A stretch of DNA of 52,072 nucleotides from Polaromonas sp. (GTDB lineage Bacteria > Pseudomonadota > Gammaproteobacteria > Burkholderiales > Burkholderiaceae_C), in contig JAPLPS010000070.1 in NCBI GenBank assembly GCA_026400075.1, positions 1 through 52,072 of the forward strand. The letters run 5' to 3'. This document shows, piece after piece, positions 17,581-28,859 of this stretch (the first letter of the stretch is position 1; every line of letters begins with the position of its first letter). The translations under genes and the position numbers were made by a program. The notes beneath the pieces were generated by a model. That model saw only the letters and a program-made list of their open reading frames with translations. It was not told the DNA's origin and did not search any database.

Positions 17581-17656
17581 TGGTGCGGCTGGCGGGGATC
17601 GAACCCACGACCCTTGGCTTCGGAGGCCAATACTCTATCCACTGAGCTACAGCCGC
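17581..17656 (-). tRNA. tRNA-Arg (anticodon CCG)
   Basis: The minus strand folds into a full cloverleaf. The acceptor GCGGCTG pairs with CAGCCGC, the D arm holds GCTCAGTGGATAGAGT, the anticodon stem TTGGC/GCCAA closes the loop CTCCGAA (anticodon CCG, reading the Arg codon CGG), and the T arm has GTGGG-TTCGATC-CCCGC. Discriminator A and the 3' CCA are encoded (17581-17584). No integrase or repeat of the tRNA 3' end is seen nearby, so it is not acting as an attachment site here. Confidence 0.97.
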
Positions 17657-17672
17657 AACGCTGGAAGAATGG

Positions 17673-17678
17673 ATTCTA
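17673..17678 (-). promoter_or_regulatory. Possible -10 box of tRNA-Arg
   Basis: TAGAAT on the minus strand, 17 bases before the tRNA 5' end, fits a -10 element with a short leader. No good -35 box is seen at the right distance, so this is tentative. Confidence 0.35.
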
Positions 17679-17719
17679 CCAGCCTGTACAGGCGTCAGTA
17701 TCATTACAGACCCCGTGGC

Positions 17720-17725
17720 TATAAT
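17720..17725 (+). promoter_or_regulatory. Possible -10 box of the cytochrome c gene
   Basis: A perfect TATAAT, 59 bases before the cytochrome ATG, followed by GCGG. It would start a leader of about 50 bases. The -35 region is poor. Confidence 0.45.
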
Positions 17726-17783
17726 GCGGCGACCCTGCAGCAGCCTGCGGCAGCCCCCTGATCTCTCGTTTTTTGAGGAAGCC

Positions 17784-18650
17784 ATGAGCGAAAACGCCCC
17801 CAATACGGCCCACAACGGCCCGATCAAGACACCCAAGCAGTTTCTGTCGGCAGTTGCGCTGTCTTTTATCGTGGCTGTTTTTGCCATTATCGGTCTGGCT
17901 TTTTACGTCGCTTCGGCCAGCAAGCCAATGGCAGGCGCGGACAATTCCGAGCGGGCCATCGCCGGGCGCATCCAAAAAGTCGGCATGGTTCAAATCAAGG
18001 AGGGCAACCGTCCTCTGCGCACCGGCGAAGAGGTCTATAAGGTTCAGTGCTCAGCCTGCCACGCCACCGGCGCAATGGGTTCGCCAAAATTTGGCGATGC
18101 GGCGGCTTGGGCACCGCGTATCGGCACCGGCTTTGCGGCACTGCTCAATTCGGCCCTCAAGGGCAAAAATAACATGACGGCGCAAGGCGGCGGCGACTTC
18201 CAGGATGTCGAAGTGGCCCGCGCCGTCGTTTACATGACAACGGCCGCTGGCGGCAAGTTCCCGGAACCCGCAGTGCCTGCAGGCGCTGGCGCCGCGCCCG
18301 CCGCAGAAGCCGCTGCACCAGCAGCCGCCCCGGCTGCCGCCGTAACCCCAGCCGCTGCTGCAACGCCGCCTGCCGCCGCAGCAGCACCCGCCAAGGTCGC
18401 AGCTGCTGGCGCTGGCGCCGGTGAAGCGCTGTACAAGCAAGTTTGTGTGGCCTGCCATGCAGCTGGCGTGGCTGGCGCGCCCAAGTTTGGCGACAAGGCC
18501 GCCTGGGAGCCACGCATCAAAACCGGCCTGGATATGCTGACGACCAGCGCCATCAAGGGCAAAAATGCCATGCCCGCCAAAGGCGGCTCGGCAGCCTCCG
18601 ATGCCGACATCCGCTCGGCTGTTGAATACATGGTGAGCGCAGCCAAATAA
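17784..18650 (+). CDS. Membrane-anchored di-haem cytochrome c (c5-type)
   Basis: A protein of 288 residues from ATG 17784, which has GAGGAAG upstream. One N-terminal membrane helix (about residues 24-47) anchors it, with the rest periplasmic. Two cytochrome c domains carry CSACH (from residue 89) and CVACH (from 221), each followed by a P-K-F-G-D stretch and later a methionine usable as axial ligand (NNMTAQGG, NAMPAKGG). They are joined by a long Ala/Pro linker. The two domains are near duplicates. It is likely an electron carrier in the respiratory chain. A strong bidirectional terminator follows. Confidence 0.9.
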   Translation: MSENAPNTAHNGPIKTPKQFLSAVALSFIVAVFAIIGLAFYVASASKPMAGADNSERAIAGRIQKVGMVQIKEGNRPLRTGEEVYKVQCSACHATGAMGSPKFGDAAAWAPRIGTGFAALLNSALKGKNNMTAQGGGDFQDVEVARAVVYMTTAAGGKFPEPAVPAGAGAAPAAEAAAPAAAPAAAVTPAAAATPPAAAAAPAKVAAAGAGAGEALYKQVCVACHAAGVAGAPKFGDKAAWEPRIKTGLDMLTTSAIKGKNAMPAKGGSAASDADIRSAVEYMVSAAK

Positions 18651-18670
18651 AAGGCGCGCTGTCTCCCCCC

Positions 18671-18699
18671 AAAAAAGCCGGTCATAGACCGGCTTTTTT
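18671..18699. terminator. Bidirectional rho-independent terminator
   Basis: AAAAAAGCCGGTC-ATA-GACCGGCTTTTTT is a perfect stem with A-run and T-run, placed between the converging cytochrome c and DUF2946-type genes. It should serve both strands. Confidence 0.93.
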
Positions 18700-18754
18700 C
18701 ATGGGTGCCTGCAGCGCCAGAATTCGGGAGGCGCCAGCGCCAGCGGCACAAAAA

Positions 18755-19312
18755 CTATTTTCTCTGCCGCGCCTCGGGGCTGAGCACATAGCCGAAGCGC
18801 GTCGGCAAGTCTGCCGCCAGGCATTCTTCAGGAAGCCACGAGCCCTGCTCGATGGCCTCGGCCGCATAAAGCATGTCCTGCGAGTGAACCAGGCCAAAGC
18901 CCAGATCGGTGTCCAGGTACAGGCGCCCCAGCTCATCAAGCACGCAGCACTGCACGCGGGCGCTGCGGCCGGTGTGGGCGGTGACAGCCCAGCCATAAGC
19001 GGCATCGACGCGCCAGACCAGCGGCGCCGCTTCAAGCTCCACATAGACGCGCTGCGGGCCGTTCTGGAAAAACCACTGGCCGCTGGCGTCGCTCTCGTAA
19101 TTGCGCGCAATGAAGTCGATCAGCTTGTCGTGCAGCAGCAGCGAACCCTTGCTGACCCGGTGGCAGCCATCGGCTGGGGAAGCAAAAGGGCCGGCCGCCT
19201 GGGCCTGGTCGTCGCGCATATACCAGTTGCCACGCGCATCGAGACCAAGCCAGCCACAGCAGGCGGGAACATGCGGCCACTTCGCGATGGCCTGGCGAAC
19301 AATATCATCCAT
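18755..19312 (-). CDS. DUF2946-type conserved protein
   Basis: A protein of 185 residues from ATG 19312 (MDDIVRQAIAKWPHVP). The pattern WLGLDARGNWYMRDD, then FFQNGPQRVYVELEAAPLVWR and LGRLYLDTDLGFGLVHSQDM, is conserved in a betaproteobacterial family that I recall as DUF2946; the family number is from memory. It is soluble and of unknown function. It follows the YheT-type hydrolase gene by 20 bases on the same strand, so the two form an operon. Confidence 0.75.
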   Translation of the reverse strand: MDDIVRQAIAKWPHVPACCGWLGLDARGNWYMRDDQAQAAGPFASPADGCHRVSKGSLLLHDKLIDFIARNYESDASGQWFFQNGPQRVYVELEAAPLVWRVDAAYGWAVTAHTGRSARVQCCVLDELGRLYLDTDLGFGLVHSQDMLYAAEAIEQGSWLPEECLAADLPTRFGYVLSPEARQRK

Positions 19313-19332
19313 GCGGCTATTTTCCGCGAAAA

Positions 19333-20337
19333 CTACAGCTGCGCCGCCAGAAAGGCCGCCACCGCTTCGGGCATCGCCTGCACATGGCCCGGAAAGCAAG
19401 GCCCTTGCGCCGACACAGCCGGAAAGCCGACATGGCCGCCCTGCGCGGGCTGCCACAAACTAACCTGGGCACTGACATCGGCAGGCCGGGGCAGGCTGCC
19501 CGCCGGTATGAAAGGGTCGTTGACCGCATTGAGCACCAGCGCTGGCACGGCAATCTGCGTCAGATGCGGCTTGGCCGAGGCGCGCCGCCAGTAGTCTTCC
19601 ACGCCCTTGAAGCCATGCACCGGCCCGGTGAAAATCTCGTCAAAGGCATAAAGATCGCGGGCTGCCCGCAGCGCGTCGCCGTCAAACAGGCCGGGGTGCT
19701 GGGCCAGTTTTTGCAGCGCCTTGGGCCGCATCGACTGCAAAAACATCCGGGTGTACACCAGCCGGTTAAAACCCCGGCCAATCGCCAGTCCGCTGGCCGC
19801 CAGATCCAGCGGCGCGCAGACCGAGGCGATGGCGGCCACCGCTTGGCCCGCCTGCGCGCCCATTTCACCGGCCCAGCGCATCAGCGCATTGCCGCCCAGC
19901 GAAATGCCGACGACGACGACCGGCCCGGCATGCAAATCGGCAAAGCGCTGCAAAAACCAGTCAATTTCGGCGAAATCGCCCGAATGGTAGGCGCGCGGCG
20001 CCAGGTTGATCTCGCCCGAGCAGCCGCGAAAATGCGGCACCGCGCAGGCCCAGCCGCGCCGACTGGCGACATCGGCAAACGCCTGCGCGTAGTGGCTGCC
20101 AGAAGAACCCTCCAGGCCGTGAAACAGCACCAGCAAGGGCGGCTTGGCGCCAGCGGTTTGGCCCGGTGCGCCGCCAGGGGGCACCAGCCAGTCCACATCG
20201 ACAAAGTCGCGGTCGGGCGTAGTCCAGCGTTCGCGGCGGAACACCGGCGGCAAATTGCTGAAGCGGCGCGCCCGCAGCGCCGCCCAGATGGTTTGCAGAT
20301 TGCCGCCGGGCAGCCACCAAGGGGCTTGGTAATCCAT
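19333..20337 (-). CDS. YheT family alpha/beta hydrolase
   Basis: A protein of 334 residues starting at MDYQAPWWLPGGNLQTIW (ATG 20337), the typical YheT/ABHD1-3 N-terminus. LLVLFHGLEGSSGSHYAQAF is the oxyanion region, HFRGCSGE follows, and VVVVGISLGGNALMRW holds the serine nucleophile (GxSxG). VLNAVNDPFIP supplies the acid, and GGHVGF the catalytic histidine. It is probably an esterase or lipase acting on lipids or thioesters; the substrate is unknown. It lies between an NTF2-like gene and the DUF2946-type gene, all in the same direction. Confidence 0.9.
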   Translation of the reverse strand: MDYQAPWWLPGGNLQTIWAALRARRFSNLPPVFRRERWTTPDRDFVDVDWLVPPGGAPGQTAGAKPPLLVLFHGLEGSSGSHYAQAFADVASRRGWACAVPHFRGCSGEINLAPRAYHSGDFAEIDWFLQRFADLHAGPVVVVGISLGGNALMRWAGEMGAQAGQAVAAIASVCAPLDLAASGLAIGRGFNRLVYTRMFLQSMRPKALQKLAQHPGLFDGDALRAARDLYAFDEIFTGPVHGFKGVEDYWRRASAKPHLTQIAVPALVLNAVNDPFIPAGSLPRPADVSAQVSLWQPAQGGHVGFPAVSAQGPCFPGHVQAMPEAVAAFLAAQL

Positions 20338-20353
20338 CACCACCAAGAGAGTC

Positions 20354-20800
20354 TCAATGCAGCACCAGCGGAGTTGGCGAGACTTCCTGCAGTTCGTGCG
20401 CGCTGCCGGGGCTGGCATGGTGAGCCACCAGGCGCCAGCCCTGCGCCGTCTGATGGTACACATTGGTGGCCATCACATAGACATGGTGCAAGCCTTCCTG
20501 CGTCAGCACCTCGATGCGTTCCAGCACGCTGTGGACGCTGCTGCCCAGACCATCGAGCTTGCGCACCTTGACGGCCTGAATGCGGATCGTGCCATTGGCA
20601 AACATGGCCTCAAATCCCTGGCGAATCGCGGCGGGGCCAACCAGCCAGGCGCCGCCCGGATGTATGCAGACCATCTCGTCCTCGTCGCTCCAGCAGACCA
20701 TCAGCCTGTCGATGTCGCCAGCCTGCAACGCGTCGTAAAACGCCGCTTCAATGTCGTCGGGACTGCCGCTGCTGACAGGAGGAGGTTTTGATTTGAGCAT
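20354..20800 (-). CDS. NTF2-like (SnoaL-type) protein
   Basis: A protein of 148 residues from ATG 20800, which has GAGGG six bases upstream; a GTG at 20827 is an alternative. DIEAAFYDALQAGDIDRLM, WSDEDEMVCIHPGG, IRQGFEAMF and a C-terminal GWRLVAHHAS give the cone-shaped NTF2/SnoaL fold seen in stress-related or calcium/calmodulin kinase association-type proteins. Ligand and function unknown. It lies 16 bases upstream of the hydrolase gene. Confidence 0.8.
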   Translation of the reverse strand: MLKSKPPPVSSGSPDDIEAAFYDALQAGDIDRLMVCWSDEDEMVCIHPGGAWLVGPAAIRQGFEAMFANGTIRIQAVKVRKLDGLGSSVHSVLERIEVLTQEGLHHVYVMATNVYHQTAQGWRLVAHHASPGSAHELQEVSPTPLVLH

Positions 20801-20953
20801 GAGATCCCTCAAGTTTGCGTCAGACACGGGCCGATAAAATCCCGCACAGGATTCACGGCTTGATTTTGTTTCAGATTACACACCCTCATCAAGCCCTGCC
20901 CGGCTAAAACTCGACTATGGTAGTGTTACTGCCTGAATTTTGGAGACTGTTTC

Positions 20954-21553
20954 ATGCACTCACGTTTTTTAAGCTTCGCCTTCGCCGCTATGCTGAGTTT
21001 GCTGCTGACGGGCTGCGGCTACAACCATTTTCAGACGCTGGACGAGCAAACCAGCGCGGCCTGGTCTGAAGTGCTGAACCAGTACCAGCGCCGCGCCGAT
21101 CTGGTGCCCAACATCGTCGCCACCGTCAAGGGCGAGGCGGCTTTCGAGCAGGAAACGCTGACCAAGGTGATTGAAGCGCGCGCCAAGGCCACCTCGATTC
21201 AGGTCACGCCCGCCACGCTGAACGACCCGGCCGCCTTCAGCAAATTCCAGGCCGCGCAAGGCGAGCTCGGCAGCGCCCTGAGCCGCCTGATGGCCGTCAG
21301 CGAACGCTATCCCGACCTGAAGGCGAACCAGGGTTTCCGCGATTTGCGGGTGCAACTCGAAGGCACCGAAAACCGCATCACGGTGGCGCGTAACCGCTAC
21401 ATCAAGACGGTGCTGGAATACAACGTGCTGGCGCGCAGCTTTCCGAGCAACCTGACGGCGATGCTGTTTGGCTACAAGGTCAAGCCCAATTTCACCGTCG
21501 CCAACGAAGCCCAGATTTCTGCGCCGCCGGTGGTTGATTTCAACAAAAAATAG
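20954..21553 (+). CDS. LemA family lipoprotein
   Basis: A protein of 199 residues. The signal sequence ends in the lipobox LTGC (cysteine 21), then YNHFQTLDEQTSAAWSEVLNQYQRRADLVPNIVATVKG is the LemA signature (cited as positions 23-60). The helical bundle is conserved to the C-terminal NYKVKPNF-like region (here GYKVKPNFTVANE). LemA proteins are envelope proteins of unknown function, often beside TPM-domain genes as here: the next gene starts 13 bases on. The three genes (LemA, YgcG-like, TPM) form an operon. Confidence 0.9.
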   Translation: MHSRFLSFAFAAMLSLLLTGCGYNHFQTLDEQTSAAWSEVLNQYQRRADLVPNIVATVKGEAAFEQETLTKVIEARAKATSIQVTPATLNDPAAFSKFQAAQGELGSALSRLMAVSERYPDLKANQGFRDLRVQLEGTENRITVARNRYIKTVLEYNVLARSFPSNLTAMLFGYKVKPNFTVANEAQISAPPVVDFNKK

Positions 21554-21565
21554 GCCTCCTTCCCG

Positions 21566-22507
21566 ATGACGGCAGGCCGTTTTTTTGATCCAGCCATGCT
21601 TGACGGCTGGCGCTGGCAGACGGCCCGGCTGATGAGCGGCCTGCTGCTGGCTTGCTGGTTGCTCTTGGCCGCTTTCGGCGCTTGGGCGCAGGGCGTGCAG
21701 CCCGTCCCGGCGTTGACCGCCCATGTGATAGACCAGACCGCCACCCTGACGCCCGCGCAGCAGCAAGCACTGGAGGCCAGACTGACAGCCTTCGAGCAGT
21801 CGCGCGGCGCGCAGCTGGTGTTTCTGATCGTACCCAGCACCCAGCCCGAAGACATTGCCGCCTACGCCCAGCGCATCGGCGACAGCTGGAAAATCGGCCG
21901 CAAAGGCATAGGCGACGGCCTGCTGCTGGTCGTCGCCAAAAATGAGCGCAAGGTGCGTATCGAAACCACCAAGGCACTCGAAGGCGCGATTCCCGACCTG
22001 GCGGCGCGCCAGATCATCGAGAGCGCCCTCACCCCGCGCTTCAAGCAGGGCGATTTTGCCGGGGGGCTTGACGCCGCCGCCAGCCAGCTGATGGCCCGCA
22101 TCAGCGGGGAAAACCTGCCGCTGCCCGACAAGCGCCCGGCGGACAAGCCAGGCTTTGACTGGGGCAATCTGGCCATCTTTCTATTTTTCGCGGTGCCGAT
22201 TGGCGGGCGAATTTTGTCGGGCTTGCTGGGGCGCAAGCTCGGTTCTGTGGCGACCGGCGGCGCTGTCGGCGCGCTGGCCTGGCTGGTGAGCAGCAGCCTG
22301 CTGATTGGCGTTATCGCCGCGCTGGCGGGTCTGCTGCTGGCGCTGATTAGCAGCCTGGACCGAAGCCGCAACGGCCACTCGTCAGGCTGGGGCGGGGCGG
22401 GCGGTTTTGGCGGCGGCTTGGGGGGAAACGATGGCGGCGGCAGCGGCGGCTTTAGCAGCGGCGGCGGTGGCAATTTCGGCGGCGGCGGCGCTTCCGGGGA
22501 CTGGTAG
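21566..22507 (+). CDS. YgcG-type TPM-domain membrane protein
   Basis: A protein of 313 residues. An N-terminal signal/anchor (about residues 22-41) is followed by a TPM domain (about 45-175) with VIDQTATLTPAQQQALEARL and WKIGRKGIGDGLLLVVAKNERKVRIE. Then come two membrane helices (about 190-265) and a glycine/serine-rich tail, the normal YgcG/Psb32 layout. The TPM domain acts as a phosphatase-like or assembly domain in photosystem repair in plants; its bacterial role is unclear. It is coupled to LemA upstream and to a soluble TPM gene two bases downstream. Confidence 0.88.
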   Translation: MTAGRFFDPAMLDGWRWQTARLMSGLLLACWLLLAAFGAWAQGVQPVPALTAHVIDQTATLTPAQQQALEARLTAFEQSRGAQLVFLIVPSTQPEDIAAYAQRIGDSWKIGRKGIGDGLLLVVAKNERKVRIETTKALEGAIPDLAARQIIESALTPRFKQGDFAGGLDAAASQLMARISGENLPLPDKRPADKPGFDWGNLAIFLFFAVPIGGRILSGLLGRKLGSVATGGAVGALAWLVSSSLLIGVIAALAGLLLALISSLDRSRNGHSSGWGGAGGFGGGLGGNDGGGSGGFSSGGGGNFGGGGASGDW

Positions 22508-22509
22508 GC

Positions 22510-23052
22510 ATGTTGAACAAGCTCGAACTCCTGCTCAGGCATTTGTGGCTGGACGCCTCCGACACCCGGCGCGCCATCGCGCCCGACATGCTGGAGCGCC
22601 TGGCCGCCAGAGTGGCCGCCAGCGAGCGCCACCATAGCGGGCAGATCCGCATTTGCATAGAAGCCGCCCTGCCCGCCAGCTATCTCTGGCGGCTCAACAG
22701 CCAAAACCCCCTCAACGAGCTGATTCGACAGCGGGCCATTACCTTGTTCGGCAAGCTGCGCGTCTGGGACACCGAGCACAACAATGGCGTGCTGATTTAC
22801 CTGCTGCTGGCCGAGCAGGCGATTGAAATCGTCGCCGACCGGGGCTTGATGCAGCATGTCAACGCACAGCAATGGCAGGCGATGATTGCCCGGATGAGCA
22901 ACGCTTTCCATGAAAACCGCTACGAAGACGGCCTGGCCCAGGCACTGGAAGAAACCTCCGCCATCCTGATGACGCATTTTGCAAGGCCGGACGACCTGGA
23001 AAACGGCCAGACACCCCCCAACGAGCTGCCCGACTTGCCAATGCTGCAATAA
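22510..23052 (+). CDS. Soluble TPM-domain protein
   Basis: A protein of 180 residues without signal or membrane segment. The N-terminal LDASDTRRAIAPDMLERLAARVAASE and the TPM core HSGQIRICIEAALP, LRVWDTEHNNGVLIYLLLAEQAIEIVADRG mark a second TPM family member. It starts two bases after the YgcG-type gene and ends the operon. Being cytoplasmic it differs from its neighbour, so it may act on the inner face of the membrane as a partner. Confidence 0.82.
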   Translation: MLNKLELLLRHLWLDASDTRRAIAPDMLERLAARVAASERHHSGQIRICIEAALPASYLWRLNSQNPLNELIRQRAITLFGKLRVWDTEHNNGVLIYLLLAEQAIEIVADRGLMQHVNAQQWQAMIARMSNAFHENRYEDGLAQALEETSAILMTHFARPDDLENGQTPPNELPDLPMLQ

Positions 23053-23093
23053 GTCCGGGCGCAACCAGCGCTGGCACCGCTCGCGCCAGCCTG

Positions 23094-23127
23094 AAAAAGA
23101 AAAAGCCCCTGGCTTGCGGCAGGGGCT
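23094..23127 (-). terminator. Rho-independent terminator of the atp operon
   Basis: On the minus strand AGCCCCTG-CCGCAAGC-CAGGGGCT is followed by TTTTTCTTTTT. It lies 60 bases after the atpC stop and ends the ATP synthase transcript. On the plus strand it follows the TPM gene but has no T-run. Confidence 0.9.
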
Positions 23128-23188
23128 GGAGGCAGCCTCCCTTGCGGGAGTGACTGCAATGGCGAACCGGAGTCCGCTGGGCTTGCTG

Positions 23189-23608
23189 TTATTTTTTCTG
23201 GCGGTATTTGCGCAGCGCGGCAATCTGGGCCGCCATGACGACCAGCTCGGACTGGGCCATGGCAATGTCAATATCGCTTTTGGCGTTCTTGAGGGTTTCT
23301 TCAGCCTGTGCCCTGGCAGCCGTGGCCTTGGCCTCGTCCAGATCCTTGCCGCGAATGGCGGTGTCGCTCAGCACCGTCACGCAGTTGGGCTGCACTTCGA
23401 GCAGGCCGCCAGCAACGAAGACAAACTCTTCCGTGCCATCGGCTTTTTCAATGCGCACAGCACCGGGCCGGATGCGGGTAATCAGCGGCGTGTGGCGCGG
23501 GTAAATTCCCAGCTCGCCCGCTTCGCCGGGCAAAGCCACAAACCGGGCTTCGCCGGAGAAGATGGACTCTTCTGCGCTGACAACATCGACGTGCATGGTG
23601 GTAGTCAT
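23189..23608 (-). CDS. atpC: F1 ATP synthase epsilon subunit
   Basis: A protein of 139 residues, typical for AtpC. The N-terminal beta-sandwich has [24 protein letters not shown] and [13 protein letters not shown] (both full family signatures), and the C-terminal helical hairpin begins near residue 90. It sits on the central stalk of F1 and inhibits ATP hydrolysis. Last gene of the operon, 12 bases after atpD. Confidence 0.96.
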   Translation of the reverse strand: MTTTMHVDVVSAEESIFSGEARFVALPGEAGELGIYPRHTPLITRIRPGAVRIEKADGTEEFVFVAGGLLEVQPNCVTVLSDTAIRGKDLDEAKATAARAQAEETLKNAKSDIDIAMAQSELVVMAAQIAALRKYRQKK

Positions 23609-23620
23609 ATCAACCGCCCG

Positions 23621-24887
<1,267 letters not shown>

Positions 24888-24927
24888 GATTGAATCCTTT
24901 TCGTTCTTTAATCTTGGGAATCGCGGC

Positions 24928-25794
24928 TTAAACCGCTGCGGCACCGGCAACGATTTCCGAAAGTTCTTTCGTGATCGCCGCTTGACGCGTTTTGTTGTAA
25001 ATCAGTTTGAGCTCGCCAATCACGCTGCCAGCGTTGTCGGTGGCAGACTTCATGGCAACCATGCGGGCTGACTGCTCGGAGGCCATGTTTTCGGCCACGG
25101 CCTGAAACACCAGCGCTTCGACATAGCGAACCAGCAGATCGTCAATCACGCTCTGCGCGTCGGGCTCATAGATGTAGTCCCAGCCGTGCTGGTTCTTGTC
25201 ACCCTGCATGCGCTCTGCCGTCAAGGGCAGCAGCTGCTCGACCACCGCCTCCTGCTTCATCGTGTTGATGAAGCGGGTGTAGCAGATGTACACGGTCTTG
25301 ATCTTGCCTTCGCTGTACGCGTCGAGCAACACCTTGACCGGGCCGATCAGCTTGTCCAGATGCGGCTTGTCGCCGAGCTGGGTGGCGTGAGCCACCACCT
25401 TGACGCCGACGCGATTGAGAAAACCCAAACCCTTGTTGCCAATGGCAACAGCCTGCGCATCACTGCCAGCAGCCTGAATCTCCTTGAGCCGGGCCGTCAG
25501 AATGCGCAGCACGTTGGTGTTCATGCCGCCGCACAAACCCTTGTCCGTCGTCACCACGATAAACCCGGTGTCCTTGGCGTCGTTGGACTCCATGAACGGA
25601 TGGGTGTATTCGGGATTCGCCTCGCTCAGGTTTGCTGCGATATTGCGGATCTTGTCGCTGTAAGGACGGGCTGCGCGCATCCGGTCCTGCGCCTTGCGCA
25701 TTTTGGAGGCGGCCACCATTTCCATGGCCTTGGTGATCTTCTTGGTGTTTTCCACCGATTTGATCTTGCCCCGTATTTCCTTGCCTGCTGCCAT
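24928..25794 (-). CDS. atpG: F1 ATP synthase gamma subunit
   Basis: A protein of 288 residues. The N-terminal [36 protein letters not shown] and the C-terminal [17 protein letters not shown] region form the coiled-coil rotor shaft; the central Rossmann-like domain includes [15 protein letters not shown]. It rotates inside the alpha/beta ring, coupling proton flow to catalysis. Normal length, intact. It lies 40 bases upstream of atpD and 55 downstream of atpA. Confidence 0.97.
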   Translation of the reverse strand: MAAGKEIRGKIKSVENTKKITKAMEMVAASKMRKAQDRMRAARPYSDKIRNIAANLSEANPEYTHPFMESNDAKDTGFIVVTTDKGLCGGMNTNVLRILTARLKEIQAAGSDAQAVAIGNKGLGFLNRVGVKVVAHATQLGDKPHLDKLIGPVKVLLDAYSEGKIKTVYICYTRFINTMKQEAVVEQLLPLTAERMQGDKNQHGWDYIYEPDAQSVIDDLLVRYVEALVFQAVAENMASEQSARMVAMKSATDNAGSVIGELKLIYNKTRQAAITKELSEIVAGAAAV

Positions 25795-25849
25795 ATGGGT
25801 TCCTAATGGGTTCTAGACACTTGCCAAACTTGAATAAAGCCGGACAAGC

Positions 25850-27403
25850 TTAGGCAAACGACTTCTTGAACGCCGTCACTGCCGCCGTCAACTCAGCCTC
25901 GGAATCCTTGTCCATCGCTTTGTTGGCTTCGAGTTTTGCCATCAAGGCAACGTTCTTGTCCTTGAGCCAGGCGTGCAGGCCGTGCTCGAAAGCCAGCACG
26001 CGCTTGACATCCACATCGTCCATGAAGCCCTTGTTCACTGCGAACAAAGTGGCACCCATGGTGGAGATGGACAGCGGCGAGTACTGAGCCTGCTTGAGCA
26101 GTTCGGTCACGCGGGCGCCACGGTCGAGCTGCTTGCGGGTCGCTTCGTCCAGATCGGAAGCAAACTGCGCAAACGCAGCCAGTTCACGGTACTGGGCCAA
26201 GTCGGTACGGATACCGCCGGACAGGTTCTTGATCAGCTTGGTCTGGGCAGCACCACCGACGCGCGACACCGAGATACCGGCGTTGATCGCAGGACGGATA
26301 CCGGCGTTGAACAGGCTGGTTTCCAGGAAAATCTGGCCGTCCGTGATCGAAATCACGTTGGTTGGCACGAAAGCGGACACGTCGCCAGCTTGCGTTTCAA
26401 TGATCGGCAGCGCCGTCAGTGAGCCGGTCTTGCCTTTGACTTCGCCTTTGGTGAAGTCTTCGACATACTTTTCGTTCACGCGGGCAGCACGTTCCAGCAG
26501 GCGGCTGTGCAGATAGAACACGTCGCCAGGGTAGGCTTCGCGGCCTGGTGGACGGCGCAGCAGCAGCGAGACATGGCGGTAAGCCACGGCCTGTTTGGAC
26601 AGGTCGTCATACACGATCAGCGCGTCTTGACCGCGATCGCGGAAATACTCGCCCATCGTGCAACCGGAGTAGGCGCTGACGTACTGCATCGCAGCCGATT
26701 CGGAAGCCGATGCGGCCACAACGATGGTGTATTCCATCGCGCCAGCTTGCTCCAGCGAGCGCACCACGTTCTTGATCGAGGAAGCCTTCTGGCCAATCGC
26801 AACATAGACGCAGGAAACGCCGGCGCCCTTTTGGTTGATGATGGCGTCGATGGCAACTGCGGTCTTGCCGGTCTGGCGGTCGCCAATGATCAGCTCGCGC
26901 TGGCCACGGCCGACGGGCACCATCGCGTCAATCGACTTCAGGCCGGTCTGCAGCGGCTGGTCGACCGATTTACGGGCGATCACGCCGGGAGCGACTTTTT
27001 CGATCACGTCGGTCAGCTTGGCATTGATCGGGCCTTTGCCGTCAATCGGCTGGCCGAGCGCATTGACCACGCGGCCGAGCAGCTCGGGGCCGATTGGCAC
27101 TTCCAGAATGCGGCCCGTGCATTTGACGGTGTCGCCTTCGGCAATGTGTTCGTACTCGCCCAGAATCACGGAGCCGACCGAGTCGCGCTCCAGATTCAGT
27201 GCCAGACCAAAGGTCGGCGTGCCATCGGCGGTAGCGGGGAATTCCAGCATCTCGCCCTGCATCACATCGGACAGGCCGTGGATGCGCACGATACCGTCGG
27301 CCACCGACACCACGGTGCCCTGGTTACGGATGTCGCTGCTGGCGGCGAGGCCTTCGATACGGCTCTTGATCAGTTCAGAAATTTCTGCGGGATTGAGTTG
27401 CAT
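25850..27403 (-). CDS. atpA: F1 ATP synthase alpha subunit
   Basis: A protein of 517 residues, complete. [19 protein letters not shown] is the usual start, [18 protein letters not shown] the P-loop, and [33 protein letters not shown] the region around the conserved arginine finger. It forms the regulatory/non-catalytic nucleotide sites of F1. In contrast to atpD there is no frame disturbance. Neighbours are atpH (upstream) and atpG (downstream). Confidence 0.97.
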   Translation of the reverse strand: MQLNPAEISELIKSRIEGLAASSDIRNQGTVVSVADGIVRIHGLSDVMQGEMLEFPATADGTPTFGLALNLERDSVGSVILGEYEHIAEGDTVKCTGRILEVPIGPELLGRVVNALGQPIDGKGPINAKLTDVIEKVAPGVIARKSVDQPLQTGLKSIDAMVPVGRGQRELIIGDRQTGKTAVAIDAIINQKGAGVSCVYVAIGQKASSIKNVVRSLEQAGAMEYTIVVAASASESAAMQYVSAYSGCTMGEYFRDRGQDALIVYDDLSKQAVAYRHVSLLLRRPPGREAYPGDVFYLHSRLLERAARVNEKYVEDFTKGEVKGKTGSLTALPIIETQAGDVSAFVPTNVISITDGQIFLETSLFNAGIRPAINAGISVSRVGGAAQTKLIKNLSGGIRTDLAQYRELAAFAQFASDLDEATRKQLDRGARVTELLKQAQYSPLSISTMGATLFAVNKGFMDDVDVKRVLAFEHGLHAWLKDKNVALMAKLEANKAMDKDSEAELTAAVTAFKKSFA

Positions 27404-27469
27404 GACTCTTTCCTTCTTTCTAGGTTGTTGGCTAAAGACTTGCGTGACAGGGCGCTTGAGCGCGCCGGA

Positions 27470-28009
27470 TCATGAAATCAGCGCCACTTTCATTTGTTCT
27501 AAACGGGCTTTGACCGAGGTATCGAGCACCTCGTCACCCACGACCGCGCGAATCCCGCCAATCAAGGACTGATCGAGCTCCAGCGTGACGTTGAGCTTGC
27601 GCCCAAAACGCTTTTGCAGGGTCGCGGCAACGTCAGCCAGGGCTTGCGCATCAAGCGGAAAAGCACTGTACACGACGGCATCGGTGGAGCCACTGGCCGC
27701 GTTCTTCAGGGAACGAAACTGGTTGGCGATCTCAGGCAGCGCGGACAGGCGATTGTTTTCAATCACGAGGCGCAGGAAATTCCTGGCCGCCTCGGGCAGC
27801 GGGTTGGCCGCATCGCTGGCCACGCCGACCATCACGTCAAACACCTGCGCCACTTCCACCTTGGGGCTGTCAGCGAACTGGAGCAGCTGGGCGTTTTGCG
27901 CCACAGCTGTCAGCCGGTCAAGCCAGAGGGCGGTTGTAGCCAGATCGGAGCCCTGCGCCTTGAACAGCGCATCCGCGTAGGGGCGGGCAATGGTTGCAAG
28001 TTCAGCCAT
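27470..28009 (-). CDS. atpH: ATP synthase delta subunit
   Basis: A protein of 179 residues, usual length. [16 protein letters not shown] at the start and [33 protein letters not shown] at the C-terminus are the AtpH signatures. It is the peripheral-stalk cap joining F1 to subunit b. 22 bases after atpF, 66 before atpA. Confidence 0.96.
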   Translation of the reverse strand: MAELATIARPYADALFKAQGSDLATTALWLDRLTAVAQNAQLLQFADSPKVEVAQVFDVMVGVASDAANPLPEAARNFLRLVIENNRLSALPEIANQFRSLKNAASGSTDAVVYSAFPLDAQALADVAATLQKRFGRKLNVTLELDQSLIGGIRAVVGDEVLDTSVKARLEQMKVALIS

Positions 28010-28031
28010 AGTGTTGTCTGCCTTGCTTTGC

Positions 28032-28502
28032 TTAGAGCTCGGCTTTGAGGCGGCTCAGCAAATCGGCATGAACCCCGGCATTGACTTCCTTGCGGAGAAT
28101 CTGCTCGGCGCCTTTGACAGCCAGCAGGGCGACCTGCTCGCGCAGCGCCTCACGAGCCTTGACCGTTTGTTGAGCGGCTTCAGCCTGGGCTGCCGCAATG
28201 ATCTTGTTGGCTTCTTCGACGGCGCGGGCCTTGGCATCTTCAACGATGCTTTGACCACGGCGGTCTGCGTCAGCCAGACGGGCGGCCGTTTCGTTGCGCG
28301 AGGTAGCCAGTTCGGACTCGACGCGCTTGTTGGCAGAGGCGAGTTCCGATTTGGCCTTGTCGGCAGCGGCAAGGCCGTCAGAGATTTTCAGTGCCCGCTC
28401 GTCCAGCGCTTTTGTGATTGGTGGCCACACGAACTTCATCGTGAACCAAACCAGGATCGCAAAAACGACAGCCTGCAGGAACAGGGTGGAGTTAATGTTC
28501 AC
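28032..28502 (-). CDS. atpF: ATP synthase subunit b
   Basis: A protein of 156 residues with one N-terminal membrane helix (about 4-22, [20 protein letters not shown]) and a long charged coiled coil rich in Ala, Glu, Lys and Arg. It forms the peripheral stalk as a dimer. [15 protein letters not shown] after the helix is typical. 29 bases upstream of it on this strand lies atpE's stop. Confidence 0.96.
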   Translation of the reverse strand: MNINSTLFLQAVVFAILVWFTMKFVWPPITKALDERALKISDGLAAADKAKSELASANKRVESELATSRNETAARLADADRRGQSIVEDAKARAVEEANKIIAAAQAEAAQQTVKAREALREQVALLAVKGAEQILRKEVNAGVHADLLSRLKAEL

Positions 28503-28544
28503 GGCTTATTTCCTTATCCAACTTGCCAGAGGGTTGTCGGGGAA

Positions 28545-28844
<300 letters not shown>

Positions 28845-28859
28845 CTAAGAAAAGAAAGC

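Noticed and set aside
17581-17656. tRNA-Arg as an integration site for an island
   Set aside because: No integrase gene and no repeat of the tRNA 3' end were seen within the neighbouring genes.
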